A stretch of DNA of 64,000 bases from Membranipora membranacea (GCA_914767715.1 OU612072.1:6078001-6142000); one strand, 5' to 3'; positions 1 to 12,961 are shown, counted from the stretch's first letter. Made by a program: numbers and translations. Notes: generated by a model not told the origin, from the letters alone.

Positions 1-3000
1 AATGAAATGACTAACTGCCTGCCTATTGGGAGGGTATGGCAGTGTAACGGCAGCCGTGGTTAAGTTGTTGAGAATTTATTTAAGCCGTAATTCTCGAACT
101 CATGTCGTATATGACGCCGTGAAAACTACCATGTTTGAACGACAAGTTTGTAAAAGTGTGTTTTCAAAAGTATGATAAAATTAGCGGTATAACATCAAAT
201 ACAGCTGGGACTTTTACATTACATCATATTAAAGAGATTTACAGTTCAAAGACAAAAAAAGGCCGATTTATCAATTAGCAGATTGGCTCTATGAAAAGCT
301 GTGCTAAACCATGGCTAGACCAAGCATAGAACAAATCTCTATGATCAATTAACAAGCCTTTATAGTAGGTTAAATCTGTTTACAAAAACATCTCAAGGGT
401 TCATAGCTTTATAGCTAGATAGCTGAATGGTGTAGATGTACAATAGATGACAAGCAGGGACAGGTGGATATCTGATTAATGACCACACAAGGTTACTAAA
501 TTTATTGGGATGGTTTATGAATCACTGTGTCATATAATATTAGGATTTACAGTGTGCAGAGTGACAAACAAGATCAGCTGAAAATAGGCCATGCTGGCCG
601 TTACAAGTATTTGACAGGACATGAACAAGAGGTAGTATTTTTGAGACGAGTTGACCCATGTAACAGACATATTAATTATGACAGGCTTATATCCCTTGTA
701 ATCACTGGACAAGTACTTGTAACGTGTTCAGTCTTTATTTGTTAAGTTAAATTACTGTTTATAAGCTACTCACCAGCTGTCTGTACAGGACATGACAGAT
801 ATAGGCATAAAATTCAACACCACAGCTCACAAATCATAGTTTTGTTGCCTTTAGAGATTAAGCTCAACTAATGTTTAATAATATGAGAGCATCATATTAT
901 TCAGGGAAGGTGAAGTTAAGGCAATTCTATACCCCTAATCTAGACTTTCTATATCAGTCATTGTCACAAGGTTGAACAGTGTCTGATTTATGTCATATCT
1001 TGTATTAGAGATCAAACTACCATCAGATTAGAACATTTAATCATATAATTAAAGTTGTGGTTAGACTCCTTGTCAGGAGAGGATGCAGGCAGGCATCTCC
1101 TGAGTAAAAAGATATACAAGTAACTGCCTGACTGTCAGAAGGGAACTACCATCAGATTATTACTTCGAACCACATAATTATAGTTGTGGTTAGACTTCTT
1201 GTAAGGAGATGATGCAGGCAGGGCAAACTCATGAGTAAAAAGAGATACAAGTAACTGCCCGACTGTCAGAAGGGAATTACCATCAGATTATTACCACATA
1301 ATAATAGTTGCGGTTAGACTTCTTGCTGAGAGAGGATGCAGGCAGTTCAATGTACGGCTTAAACAATTATACACATATCTGCCTGCCTGTCGGAAGGGAA
1401 TGGCGGACTTTTACTAGGTATAAACAATGAGTGATGTTTTATAGTTTTTTGTGATTATTTGATGTGGACTGTCATAGAACACACACATTACTTATGACAG
1501 ACAGATCTGTCTTTTTAATAACTGGAGATGAATTGCTTGTAATCGGTTATGCTCAGCTGAAATTTAGTTGGAACTTCAGTCACTAAAACACTGCCGCGCA
1601 TAGGCAAATATGTGATTATTGAATTCGGTGTAGCTTGAGTATGTGTAAACTTCACGTATCATGTCAAAATATTTAATTAAGAGTTACTCCCATTCCGTGT
1701 TTGTTGGGATAAGACGCACCAAGATGGTTAATCTTGTTAGGAGTAAAGGATGGGGGACCTTGGTGAAGTGATCAGGGTTTCTTCAAAATGGTTTGTTATT
1801 TGACAGCTTCGAATACAGGAATGATTAATTAATCATGATTGATAATTATTAATTGATGCAGTCATCATGGAAGTGCAACAGCAGAGCTAACGTACCACAG
1901 CTCCAATTGCCTTTAAAATTGAAGCTCGACTGATGCTTAATCATTATCATTTAATCCCACCTAATATTGTAAACTTGCATTTTTGTTTGCCAACCTCTGC
2001 TTCTTCTTTTCTTTTTATCTTTTTTTTCACCTAATTCATGCTACCATGCTTTCATTATCCTACTCACAATGTAGTATGTAACAACCTATACACTTATTTA
2101 TCTTTTTAGTCGAGTAATTTTTCTATCTATGTTAATGTATGTGAGGTCAACAAGTTTTTTTATTTTACTTTTTAATTTTTTACTCATTCATTAAGATTTT
2201 CTCTATCTGTCATTGTCACAAGGTTAAACAACGTCTGAGCTAAATTGTCTACCGAATGAGAAGCCAAACTACCATCAGTTTACTACTCACTACTCACTCA
2301 ATTTCACTATCCTAGTATGCCGGAACTGATGAAAAATCAGCCTTGTCTCTGCACAGAGAGAAATGATATGAGAAAATCAACTATACGGTTACTGTCAAAG
2401 TCTGTTACGGACCTTACTGTGATCTAAAAGTTTTTCAAACATAGCTTAGGGTTAATAGAACTGTTTTAGCTCAGAACAGTTACTTACGGTTAAGCTTATC
2501 CTTATGGTGACCTTATGGTGATCTTATTGTGAAATGCCAGTTGAACAATAAGAAAGTCATAAGATAACCGTAAGAATCGGTTACTTGCTCCTAGTAATAG
2601 TAGTTTTCATATCATAGATTGAGAAACTGTTTATGTTTACATATATGAAAATTCCTTGTACAATGTAATGTATTCATGCTGGTAAGCTAACCTTTTGTGA
2701 TTGCAAGAATTTGCTTATAAACACAGCAGAAAATTCAACGTCAATGTCAAGAGCAAAGTGATGATCATTACTAGCCTGTAGGCCACCTGGTTTGACTTTT
2801 TAAGACGATGGAAGACAAGGGGATTTATAACAACAAATTAGACTGAGTCGGACAAATGCAAATGAATCGTACAATATCTAGTGGAACAAATGAATCGATT
2901 AGACTGTGGTATTTATTTATATTTTACGAAAAGTATACCTGTGTATATTAGAAATACTTTCAATAGCCAGCAATGCATTGCAGGAGAAAAGACACTGAAT

Positions 3001-3107
3001 AAATAGCTCTGAACTATGAACTATACAGCTTTGGTATGCAACGATACTTGTGACATGATGAGCCTACAGACATTGATTTGTGTTTGTATATGAATGCAGT
3101 GTCATAG
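1..3107. other. Intergenic region with dispersed repeats, no gene seen
   Basis: No ORF with recognisable domains or plausible splice structure was found here. The stretch contains diverged copies of one dispersed repeat: positions about 760-1060 and about 1880-2290 share a 'cattgtcacaaggtt' core, an 'aagctc(a/g)act(a/g)atg' core and 'aaactaccatcag'. It also contains the tandem array at 1015-1400. Around 2484-2590 a 'cttacggtt ... aaccgtaag' inverted pair suggests a small foldback element. Confidence 0.5.
1015..1400. repeat. Three-unit tandem repeat, period about 125-130 bp
   Basis: Three successive units start at about 1015, 1143 and 1274. Each contains 'ctaccatcagatta' (or 'ttaccatcagatta'), then 'gttagact(c/t)cttg', then 'gatgcaggcag', and ends in 'tgtc(a/g)gaaggga'. 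The third unit diverges in its middle. Part of the unit recurs alone near 2262, so the array was built from a dispersed repeat. Confidence 0.7.
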
Positions 3108-3170
3108 CCTGTCTTGACAAGCTTTCTTGTGGGGGGGGGGGGAACCCTAAAAAAAGCTTGTCAAGACATG
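3108..3170. mobile_element. Short foldback MITE, CCTGTCTTGACAAGC ends
   Basis: The left end CCTGTCTTGACAAGC (3108-3122) is nearly the reverse complement of GCTTGTCAAGACATG (3156-3170). They flank a run of 12 G. The same termini recur at 51723-51778 and, shortened, at 58241-58267. It ends three bases before the stop codon of the transposon gene at 3173, so it may have inserted in that gene's 3' end. Confidence 0.6.
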
Positions 3171-3844
3171 ATTTAGGTCAGCACCATGTGTTTTATGCAT
3201 AGGAAAATCAATCCATTTTCGTTCACGGCCATAGTTGCTGGCAGATTGTAGAGAACTTTGTTCTGGCGTACTTCTACAAAATGGCCCATTTCATACTTAA
3301 CCTCATAGGCATGGTAGTGAGCATTGAAAAGCGCCTCCACAAATTTGCATCGAAAAATACAATCATTGTCTGATGCATCAATGAAGTCTATCTTGCCAAA
3401 TATTGGCCAGCTGAACACAGGGCAGATACCAACAACGATGTAATCACCCCTGTTGTATTCAGTTCCAAACACTGTGACACGGCTAACAGAATATGTTATA
3501 GGTGGAGGTTGCTCCCAGCTATTGTCAAACTCGGTTATCTGATACTGGTTAGCTATTGTGAGTGGCAGGTTGATGAAGTTGCCTGAAAAATGACATTGAA
3601 GACATTGAGGCTGCTATTTTGTATCATCTTAAATCTTATTTTCAATATTCTATTCTATCATGTGTGCAATTTCCTGCTTTACAATCCTGATATTGAGGAA
3701 GTTATGTTCTCTCAAACTTTCAATTGAGAATCAGCGGGCAATCCCTTGGTTACGTCACAGTGCAGCATACTTACTATGATGTGTTATACTAATAATTCTA
3801 CAGTGACGATGATGATCGCACCACACACCCTGTAGGCAATACAG

Positions 3845-3910
3845 CACAGTGGTAGCGGCGTTTCCTGCTGGGCCATGTTTCAAGACCTGGGTTCAAGACC
3901 CACTGAGATC
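3845..3910 (+). mobile_element. tRNA-like SINE head
   Basis: An A-box-like AGTGGTAGCGG and a B-box-like GGGTTCAAGACCC lie about 40 bp apart, the spacing of a tRNA-derived pol III promoter. No convincing acceptor stem closes around them. Downstream text (cattgggacgtagtgagagg) resembles the tail of the SINE at 26417. It lies in the last intron of the transposon gene. Confidence 0.45.
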
Positions 3911-4284
3911 CATAACATTTTGATCATCTTATCAGTGAAGTTATGAGTATAACATATTCTTAGTAAGTATGACACATTGGGACGTAGTGAGAGGATTGAC
4001 CTCTGGTTCCTGATGCCTATGCTTTCATTATCAACCACTTTCCAAACAGCGTGGGCAGGGAAAGTGGTTGATAATGAAATGACACTACCAACTTTCCAAG
4101 CAGAGTTTAGGAGCTTAAAACAGTAAGAAGATGTGGCTAACTTGGCAAGTCTGTGCTTTGATTTGTAACGCGTGCACCAGTACTGTATGAGGGGTCCGTG
4201 ATCTCTCATATGTCTGCCATAATGACTCATGAAGTGTCACTTTGCGGTTAGACAGTCAGGGCCATAGATCTACAAAGTATCAGA

Positions 4285-4800
4285 AATAGACAGTTTTCTG
4301 AGCTCTTATTTATGCCTCAATTTGGAGTTGTCCTCCCTCCAGTTTGGTACTTTTAACCCACGCCGCATAGGAAAAACCTGCTGAAAGAGGGTTATATTGA
4401 AAACCGCTAATTTTAGGATAAAAATGATTTTTGATTCAGAGTTTGCACCATTGAAAACCCTGGGAGACAGGGTTTCCAAATCATTGGAGGCTTGAATGTT
4501 GATACATCTTAATTTTAGTGGCAAAACTCATGAAAGATTCTGCCAAATTGTCCGCAAAACCGGCGGAAAATGCTATAATTGACTATCCAAATACTAAAAT
4601 TATTTCCCAAACTATGTCCGTATGAGTTTTCAATGTCGCAGATTCTGAATCAAAAATAATTTTTTTCCTACTATAAGCGGTTTTCAATACAACCCTCTTT
4701 TCAGCACGTTTTTCCTATGCGGCGTGTGTTAAAAGTACCAAACTGGCGAGAGGACAACTCCAAATTGAGGCCTAAATCAGAGCTCAGAAAACTTTCTATT
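4285..4800. mobile_element. Foldback MITE, about 515 bp with arms of roughly 180 bp
   Basis: The left arm begins AATAGACAGTTTTCTGAGCT and the right arm ends with the near reverse complement AGCTCAGAAAACTTTCTATT. Within the arms further matching blocks occur in mirror order: 'cctcaatttgg' against 'ccaaattgagg', 'gccgcatagg' against 'cctatgcggc', and 'gattcag' against 'ctgaatc'. The element lies inside intron 4270-5059 of the decayed transposon gene. No transposase is encoded, and a target duplication was not clear. Confidence 0.75.
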
Positions 4801-7549
4801 GGGGAATATAATAATTTAGATACAATATCATGAAATAATAATAAATGCATCAGTTAGGAATAAGTGAAAGTTTCGCGACTATGTATGGCATATTTTTTCA
4901 ATGGATCAAGTTGATATCCCGGCTGTTTGGTGATGAGGGATAGTGTGTAAACCATCTAGCTTCCATAAACTCACCAACCACCTTTATACAGACATACTAA
5001 TTATACCAATTCTCAAAATTTTATCGATTGATAGTCATCGTATAAGCTATCATAAATACCTGCACGAACATTGCATGGTGTTGATCGATGAGGCCTTCCA
5101 GAGAGTATGTCATATCGATAGTAAGATTTGGAGAAAACACAATATCCATTATTGTTCAAAGCAGTAGAAACACAGCCCATTCCGGCCGATCTAGAGGTAC
5201 CAGATTTCCCATCAGCTGAGGTAAGAACCTTATGAGACACCACATTTGACTAGCACTCTGCTTCACTTTTGTTGTGCGAAGTCCAGAGGGTCTGTTGGAC
5301 ACATCATGACGTCTGATATGCAAGAGAAAATGGTGATGATGCGGTTAAAAGTTAGGTCTTATGGGCTACGTTTCTGCATGATAAATGACTTACGCAAAAC
5401 TATCAATAAATTCTATTTTTTCAAGGCCGACTAACTTCATTGGTGGATACTGCCAAAAACCATTTGATAATAAACAATAATAATCCAAAAAGATAGCATA
5501 GCGGTCTCTATATACATACCCATAGTTGAATTGTGTGAGTTTGAGATTTAAGACATCAAGAGTAAGCAGTTTGTCTTCAATCAAGGAGTCCAATAGATTC
5601 TTCAGCTCCAACTTCGCAACTCCCTCCAGAACGTCATGCCTTAAGCATCACATAATGTGTTGATAATAAAGTTACAACTACGATATATAACGCCACAGGG
5701 CTAGCAATTACAGCTTAGCTATTAAGGATTACCTCCACATAGAATATAAATACCTATGCAATGAATTGAAGGATTTTTGACTGACTGCAGTTTATGGCTG
5801 TACTTACATAAGGTCTGGCACAGTAGATTCGATCCCACTAAAGTATGATAACGTATCAAGTGCACAGGGCTGTTTCACACCTGTCCGGGTGGAGAATTCT
5901 GGCATTTGTTCCACCATCTCTACATCTAGTTGATGACTGACTCTGCACCTGGGAAGGTGTTGACTACCGCGTTTTGAAGAAGACACTTCTGAACCAGATA
6001 TATAACAGAACCTACAGAAATGTCCTGCTCTAATACTCTGGTTCATCCCAAGTAGTGCGTTTGCAGCAAGGTTATCTCCTACAACATGCTCTAATGTTGC
6101 GTGGATTACATCTGGGGAGTCGATAGTCCCAATATTCACACCGTTATACAGCAGAGAGAGGTCATCAATCAAAGGCTTTAGAACGGCAGCATAGCCATAC
6201 TTTTTTAAATCGGTAGCATGACAGACAATGGCTAGATGAATCGATTGTAATCTGCTATATTAGATTGTCCATGGATCGTATAATAAAACATAGTCATTTT
6301 ATACACTCCTGCTCGGGAGCCTAAAGCATTGCCCACTTCTATATCATCATGATACAGCGCCAACTTGATTGTATTGGGATGAAATCGGTGCCAGTTAGAG
6401 GCTCTACATCTATCTGTGTCCAAATAGCTTTTGATCAGTCCAGGCTCGGTGTGATTGGTTATTGCAAGGTAGTGATCCTTGGATTTACTGAGCATAGATA
6501 TTTTTGGCACATATTAAGCTTGTGCATCCATTGCAACAGTTGATCCATCTGATCTCACATCATGGCGAGTGCCAATTTTATATCCAACAGGAGGGATGAG
6601 GCCTTTCTTCTTAAAATGTTTCATTCTCTGATGTTCTGTCCGTAGATCCACAAAGATTTTGTGGCAATGTTCATGAGCAGTTTGAAGAGCATCAAGGGCT
6701 GGATTATTCATCTTGAACATCGCTGGGATGGTGGCCAAAAAGTTATCCAGAAGGCCTGTCAGTCTACTGATAGATGTCGAATTCAAAAGGTCAACAGAGT
6801 CTACAACTTGCTGTATTTGTTTCTTGGTACGACCTCCGTTAGAATACATGCTGAGCGGAAACCTAAAAATAACAAATATTTGATATATATGATAGAACAA
6901 AATTATGTCATGAATTATGAATAGGTGGAACCTATCTCCCCCCCCCCCCAACAAGCAATTTATGTAAGGGTAGAGCAATGCATTTCTTAAATTTGTTTGG
7001 CCCGGATGTTCAGTAATTCTACAGCCCACCACCTGTCGAACTTTAAAAACAGCAGCTGGCCTGCGTAGTTACTGGGACAGCAATCAATGTGTATCTTAAA
7101 AGCTTCAACATTTTAGCTCGATTCGATTACTGACACAAACCATAATACTCATAGAAATTCACCATGTACATCAAGTCAAATTTAATCGTTAATATTGTTT
7201 AGTAGTTAAGCGTAATGTATACCTCTCTACTGCTTCTTGTTGGGAATTCATAAACACAATCTGGTTTTCTGAGTGATCTTTTTCTATTGATCCAGTATTC
7301 GGGTCCTTGGGTGTACCCGGGAGCAAAAATTATTAGCTGAACAAATGATGATTCAGTAGTCTTAGCTTTAAAACAATTGCCATGCTCTTCATTTTAGTTA
7401 TCTCAGTAAAGTCAAAACTTGCCGAGGATAATGCAACTTAAGCGAATTAGTCATTTCGAATCGAATTATGACATTTTAGATTGAACTTATGAGAAGAACT
7501 ACAAAATGATCTGTAAATTGCCCAGAACATGCTAATAATCATCAGCTTA

Positions 7550-7567
7550 CCCCCCCCCCCCCCCCCC
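7550..7567. repeat. Homopolymer run of 18 C
   Basis: An uninterrupted C run of 18 (G on the minus strand) lies at the donor end of a probable exon of the transposon gene, where the minus strand reads a G run followed by GTAAGC. Its length is liable to assembly or sequencing error, which makes the reading frame of that exon uncertain. Confidence 0.8.
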
Positions 7568-9154
7568 GTCATGTAGTGACTCAGCATCATATTCATCATT
7601 TGCATCATAATCCATATTCTGATATTCATCTTCCAGGGCACATTGACGTTGTGCTGCAATTAAATAACACAATCAGCGTAAAATAATATCATCTACGATT
7701 CATCTACACTCACCATCAAATCATACGAGAATCTAACACCTTTAAATAAAAACAAGCTCTAATGAGCCTACTGGAATGACAGTCTTTGTAGGTTATTGCA
7801 TCATTGAAAAACAATATGTCAATTAATTGAGTACCAGTACATACCCATATCAACTTCAGGTTCATTCCTTTTTCATATGTCTGTTGGGCAAGGTTCAAGT
7901 TGTTTGGTTGAACCTGGTCTGACCCTTCAAGGTGAAGCTTTATGTGATTCTTGAAAGAAGATAAATCTGTGTCACATTGCCAATGGCAAGATACGCAAAT
8001 CTACAATAAAATAATTGGACAATATCCCTAGAGGACTAATTAAATTGCAGGTGACATGATAGGCTTCTTTGACATGCCTAAAAGAGCAAAATTCAAAACT
8101 AGCTAAAGTTCACTCACATTGGTTAATCTATATAGACCACTACCACTGCTAGCAAAATGCAGTGCTAGCCAACATGAAATGACTTCAAAACTAACTTAGG
8201 TAAGATCAAGCTAACAGTTACTGTCACTAGGGAACAATTGTTGTCCCCGTTGAGTCATGGCTAATTTAGATCATAGGTCTACCAGGCCCTAAGCAGATTG
8301 ATGAGTAGATGACACATTATAGCCCAATCAAATAATTAGAGTAAGGCAGGTATGTCTATTGTATCATATTAAAGCTTAGATGTTGCCTTAGATGTTGATG
8401 TTTTCTTTTCAGGTTCTCTCACCAAAGGGGAGCGGCGTGGATGCGTCTCAAAGCTCCTAAAAAAAGCTTTATGGTACATCTTAGTATGTAGCAGTATTGA
8501 TCTAGCTGATTGCTCGATAAACTTTACAGAGCAGTAGCAGCATACAAACTCAGCTGGTGTACTTTTTCTTCCACATGCCATAATGAACTCTATAATAACA
8601 ATGATAACCATAATTGAAATATTAATAAAGAATATAACTATGTATTTCCATACTGGTGAAAAAGAATGTCAGAAGAACGTCAGTCATTTAGAAGAAGAAG
8701 AATACAGGGCTGAAGTTAGACTAACTCAGCATGGTTTGATATTGAACGTTACTGTTAAACCTAAATGTAAATGCAGAACACTATGACCTTCCATGTAATT
8801 CGTGAATGAAGATTGAATTTCAGCTTACAAACAGTTGAAACATCAGTCAGAACAACATCCATATCCATATAGGTTTGCTATGGTTATAGCGTGTTATTTC
8901 AGGTCGATGTAGCCAACATGTATTAGAAGCTAGGCTATAGAAGTTCACACACTCAGACAATGTGCAACATCGAGTTGAATTAGTAAACCTGTGTTGAGCG
9001 GGTCCATATATGGTTGTCTTGTTAGCAAATTAAGGCCATCAACATGATTGATACAAAATACAACATTGCCCTTGTCTTGCAGATGTATTTTGGCTGCGAC
9101 AGTCATCATATTGATCATAATCAGGGGGACATAATTCCCGTTTAGGTGTTGATG

Positions 9155-9298
9155 CATCAAACAGAACCTAGCCATACGAGGATATTTATAGCCTCAAAGA
9201 AGCTTGATAGGTGCAAGGTATCTTGAAGCATTAAACAGAAACTAGCCACGTGATGATAGTTATAGCCTCAAAGAAGCTTGATAGGTGCAAAGTATCTC
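9155..9298. repeat. 74 bp direct duplication
   Basis: Two adjacent units share 'atagcctcaaagaagcttga' and 'taggtgcaa(g/a)gtatct', preceded by 'aaacagaa(c/a)ctagcca'. The second unit runs into the LINE fragment that follows, so it may mark the 5' truncation junction. Confidence 0.65.
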
Positions 9299-10219
9299 AA
9301 CTGCGCAGATTTTGGAAAACACAAGTTTTTAATATCTCAGTTTCTATTCCTCCTACAGTTCTTGGAATTACAATTGATTCCAAGTTGACCTTCCACCTAC
9401 AAACAAACCAGGCTAAAAACTCATTGCAACGCAAGTGGAATCTGCTTAAGCCAGACATCCATGCAGGACTCTCAGCCAGCAAAGCCCACAAAATATTGAC
9501 GACAGTGATGCTTCCTGGATTCTATGCAAGTCATCTCTGGGATATCAAGAATGACCTCAGAATCTACAACGTGGTCAAAGAGATGATGCGCATCCCTTAT
9601 AATCCACCAGAAGAATTACTACTAGCGATGGCTAATATTACACCACCAAAGATTGGAGATACTTCTAACAGACTCAGCATATTAAAACAACAAATCGCAT
9701 ATAATGATACATTTTGTATCACAAACAACACAAAAAGCTCACTACAGAAACTCTTTGTTGCTGAATGCTGACTTAGTAAAACTTAAAGGAAGAGGACCAG
9801 AGATCGCCGAGCTCACCGCCAAAGATCTAAATAAATCAGAAATAAAAAAATGCATCAGAAAAGAAAAAAGAAGAAAATTCGAGACTTTCTTGAAAATGAA
9901 GTCTGGTTCAGACGGACTTGCATACTATTTGGATCAAGACTACATCACAAAGAACCCAATACCCTTAAACATGGATCCAAAACTTCTAGGGAAAGTCTGT
10001 AGCCTCTTCAGCGGACATTGTAACCTGGGAGTACACAGGTACAAGCTCGGGTTGTCTTTCTCACCCACTTGTATTTGCTTGCAGGAGGACGAGACTGTAT
10101 CCAACCATGTATTTAAATGTCCACTCTACGCAAAACTGCGGGAGAGACTTGGCACTAACCAGGGGCCGCTGGGCCTACAACAATTTATACAGTACTGTAG
10201 CAGTACTAAAAGACTGTGA
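9250..10219 (+). pseudogene. 5'-truncated non-LTR retrotransposon (LINE), C-terminal reverse transcriptase region
   Basis: This is the 3' end of a LINE polyprotein. The first reading frame (to 9771) has the post-catalytic motif VLGITIDSKLTFH seen after the YADD palm region in LINE reverse transcriptases. The second frame (from about 9760 to 10219) carries the typical LINE C-terminus with GHCNLGVHRYKL, a Cys pair, EDETVSNHVFKCPLY and an Arg/Leu end. One frameshift near 9755-9770 separates them. The catalytic palm and the endonuclease are absent. The 3' UTR contains a duplicated block 'gccacgagagctggccgct' (10256 and 10289), and 'tactactactac' near 10669 could be the element's tail. Clade not assigned. 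Confidence 0.75.
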
Positions 10220-10429
10220 TACCAGACGTCAGTGAGATAAGGATCTAAAGTGCACGCCACGAGAGCTGGCCGCTTGAGTGAGTGCTCGCCACGAGAGCTG
10301 GCCGCTCGGAGTACGGGGTCCCGGGACCCAACCACCACTGTAATTGCTGGATGAGCCAGGACAATTCGGAGATACCAAGACATAGCTCACTCCTTTGGTT
10401 TTTGTAATTAAAAGTTTTAGTTTTGTACA

Positions 10430-12327
10430 AAAGTATATATTTTATTTTTGAATTATTGGGGATTTTCTATTATCAGTGATCTATGTTAATCTCAAAGAAC
10501 AACGGTTTCAGCCCAGGTTTAGATATCACATAAATACTCAAGCTGCTTACTTCATCTTATGTTTTGACTTAAACTTTATGTCTCACTATTAACCTCAAAA
10601 AAACTGTTTCATTTTTGTCAATAGAGGCTTTTGTGTTCTTCTGTAGTTTTATATTTCAATACAAAAATTACTACTACTACTACAGCCTTGAAATTTTTTA
10701 AGGATATAGATCTGAAGCATGCGCACCCAGCGCAATTGTTAGAAAACCATGGAAAACCCTAGAAAACTAAAGTAGGCAAGACTGAAATTTAGTGTCAAAC
10801 TGCTGCCTGAATTTTCACAGAAAAACTCCATTTTCACTCTCACCATACAATAACTGATATGATTGAAGGTTGTTGATTCTGATGGTGCGCACTTTGTCTG
10901 GTTTAGCTCTGAAGAAGTGCTTGTACTCTCTGTTTTAAAATCTCATGTTTCAGTTGCCAGTTAGAATCCCAAGGATAAAATAATATGGCCACTCGATTGA
11001 TATGGCCTCTGTGATTGGTCTAACTTTCAAAATTAGACCAATCACAGTAGTTCATACTAAACTCCGCTAAATATCTCCACAGGTCAAGCAATGATTTTTG
11101 TTGTGTTGTTGCTGCTGATGGATTTTTAGTGTAAATGACACATGTATCCTCATACCCATTCATCACTGAGTATGGTAAGGCTTTAACTGTCTGTGTTGGT
11201 ACAAAATTAGAGCATGATGGACAAAGTTTGCACACTATTTCATCATTTATATGTACTCAATTGATGTCCTCTCTAATTTCATATAAGATTGAACATCAAC
11301 TTGCATATTAGTTGGCCCACCTCAGATTAATTTGGCACAGTTACTACTACAGATGGTGGTGTCAACTGTGTGATTAGAGTACCAATTAAGCTGTACATAA
11401 ACTATTTCACTAGTGATATCAGGGAGTGATCACCAAAATTTTACGGGGATATCTTAGCTAGATTCAGTGCAGACCGATTTGATGAACAACTATTTTCACT
11501 TGCATTGCAAGCACCTGTTGTTAGTATTTGGATGTGTTTGCTTAGGTTGGCTGACACATCTTCTCTAGCAGATCATAATCCATAACTTAGTTGAACTTTT
11601 GCATGTAATGAACATGTTTTAAGTTGGTAAAGCATGGGTGTCAACAGTTTTTGCTCATGACGCTCTAATCAGGGTATAAAGTGAGTTCTTTTTCTTGTGA
11701 TATACAAGTTGAGTCAGTTGTAGGCCAAGACGCAATTGGGTCGCTGTTGTAGTTCTATTGGTATGGTTTCGTCTCATAATCAATGTGGGAGAAATGTATA
11801 AATATCTAGTTTCGCAACATGTATTATATTATATATATAAGTGGAGGACATGTAAATCCCAGCATGTTAAAAAAGCTAATGCCAACTTAGGGATTGAGTT
11901 CGAAACAGTGTTGAAAATCTAGAACTTCAGAGAGTGCCTACAGTCCCAAACATAGTCTTAAGGCTTAAAAAGAGGTGTCAAATAATGCAGTGCATTGCTC
12001 AAGAGATTTAGTAAGCTGTGAGTATCTGTTAGTTGGCTGTTATCATTATCAACGAGTAGTGAGGAGCATTGTATTAGTGAGGTTCAAGGTAGCGGTTAGT
12101 CGTTCTTTCTTGACCCCGATCAGTGTCTAGATCTTTCTGAGAATCATCTATATCAAATCAAACTATAAACATGAGCATATTATGATATATTACTGTATAG
12201 CATTTTAATACGTAAATTTTGGCATAATGTTTGATGGAATTGGCTACACATGATCGCATATATGTGGCCAAGGAAGATAGGCTATTAACATTCCAGTAAC
12301 ATGGATACTTCAGGTATCAACTACTAC
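10430..12327. other. Intergenic, no gene seen
   Basis: Only short ORFs without recognisable domains occur. The AT content is high and there is a TA run near 11826. I see no splice-linked coding signal and no RNA gene. Confidence 0.5.
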
Positions 12328-12475
12328 TAGATACTAGAATTGCACGACAATATTTGATCTCAGGTTGTAGCAAAATGAGTGTGTGTAACGTTGTGCAGTC
12401 ATAGCGCAACGTTACATACACTATTTTTTGCTTCTGCCTGGGATCAAATTTATTGTAAATTCTAGATGATATTTT
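12328..12475. mobile_element. Foldback element, arms about 65 bp
   Basis: The arms pair as 'actagaatt' with 'aattctaga', 'tttgatctcagg' with 'cctgggatcaaa', and 'gtaacgttgtgc' with 'gcgcaacgttac' around a loop of about 7 bases near 12400. This is a non-coding hairpin of MITE type. No flanking duplication was resolved. Confidence 0.7.
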
Positions 12476-12961
12476 TGGCTGCTAAAATGAAATAAGATTT
12501 TGGATTTGCTTGCCTCATATTGCTCCCAGAGCAAATTTGAAAACATATTTGGAAAATTCACACCTATGTGGTTCCAACCATGCAGGCCTATTTATTTTCA
12601 TGATTGGAACATTTTGAAAAAATCCTTTGTCGTGCCTATCTATGATATTGTGAACTCTCAAAAATGGATGCGCAGAGATAAAGTCAGATGAAAAATGCTC
12701 CATAAGAATTTGCTCATTTGCATCTATGTTGATTCCTTGCTAGTCACATGACTTGACAGGATATTGCTATTGTGTGAGAACTGCCAGTTTCAAATCTTAA
12801 TCACTCAACCAATCCACCTGTTTGATGCCTGCAATGTTAACGGGCATAAAACATGTTGCACCCCAGAGTACGGACTGGTCACTGTTGCTTAGGTCATACA
12901 TGTGGGCATGCTCAATGTTTGTTATTTATTACGATAATTGAAACACATTTTCTGTTTGCAG

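Larger units (their letters stand above)
3173..8581 (-). pseudogene. Decayed C2H2-finger transposon protein (uncharacterised family), multi-exon
   Basis: I recognise this as a transposon-borne protein found in many copies in animal genomes; I do not know its biochemistry. Exons on the minus strand: 8423-8581 (finger with C-x2-C and two late His), 7845-8000 (second finger, ICVSCHWQC then HIKLH), about 7568-7653 and about 7223-7320 (acidic or linker, frame uncertain), 5808-6862, 5520-5639, 5060-5312, 4089-4269 and 3173-3582. Phases agree at every join from 6862 onward. Family motifs seen are YHDDIEVGNALGSRAG, GDNLAANALLGMNQSIRAGH, PDLMHDVLEG (across a splice), SASQMWCL, RDHGPLIQYWCTRYKSKH, NFINLPLTIA and HYHAYEV. 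Damage: in-frame stops at 6514-6516, 5156-5158 and 4237-4239, and a one-base frameshift near 6234-6243. Conceptual length is roughly 830-850 codons. Introns hold a tRNA-like element (3845-3910) and a 515 bp foldback element (4285-4800). The start chosen is the ATG just before the first finger; an in-frame ATG lies 10 codons upstream. Confidence 0.65.

Noticed and set aside
1015-1400. CRISPR-like array
   Set aside because: Three long diverged units without short spacers in eukaryotic DNA, so this is an ordinary tandem repeat.
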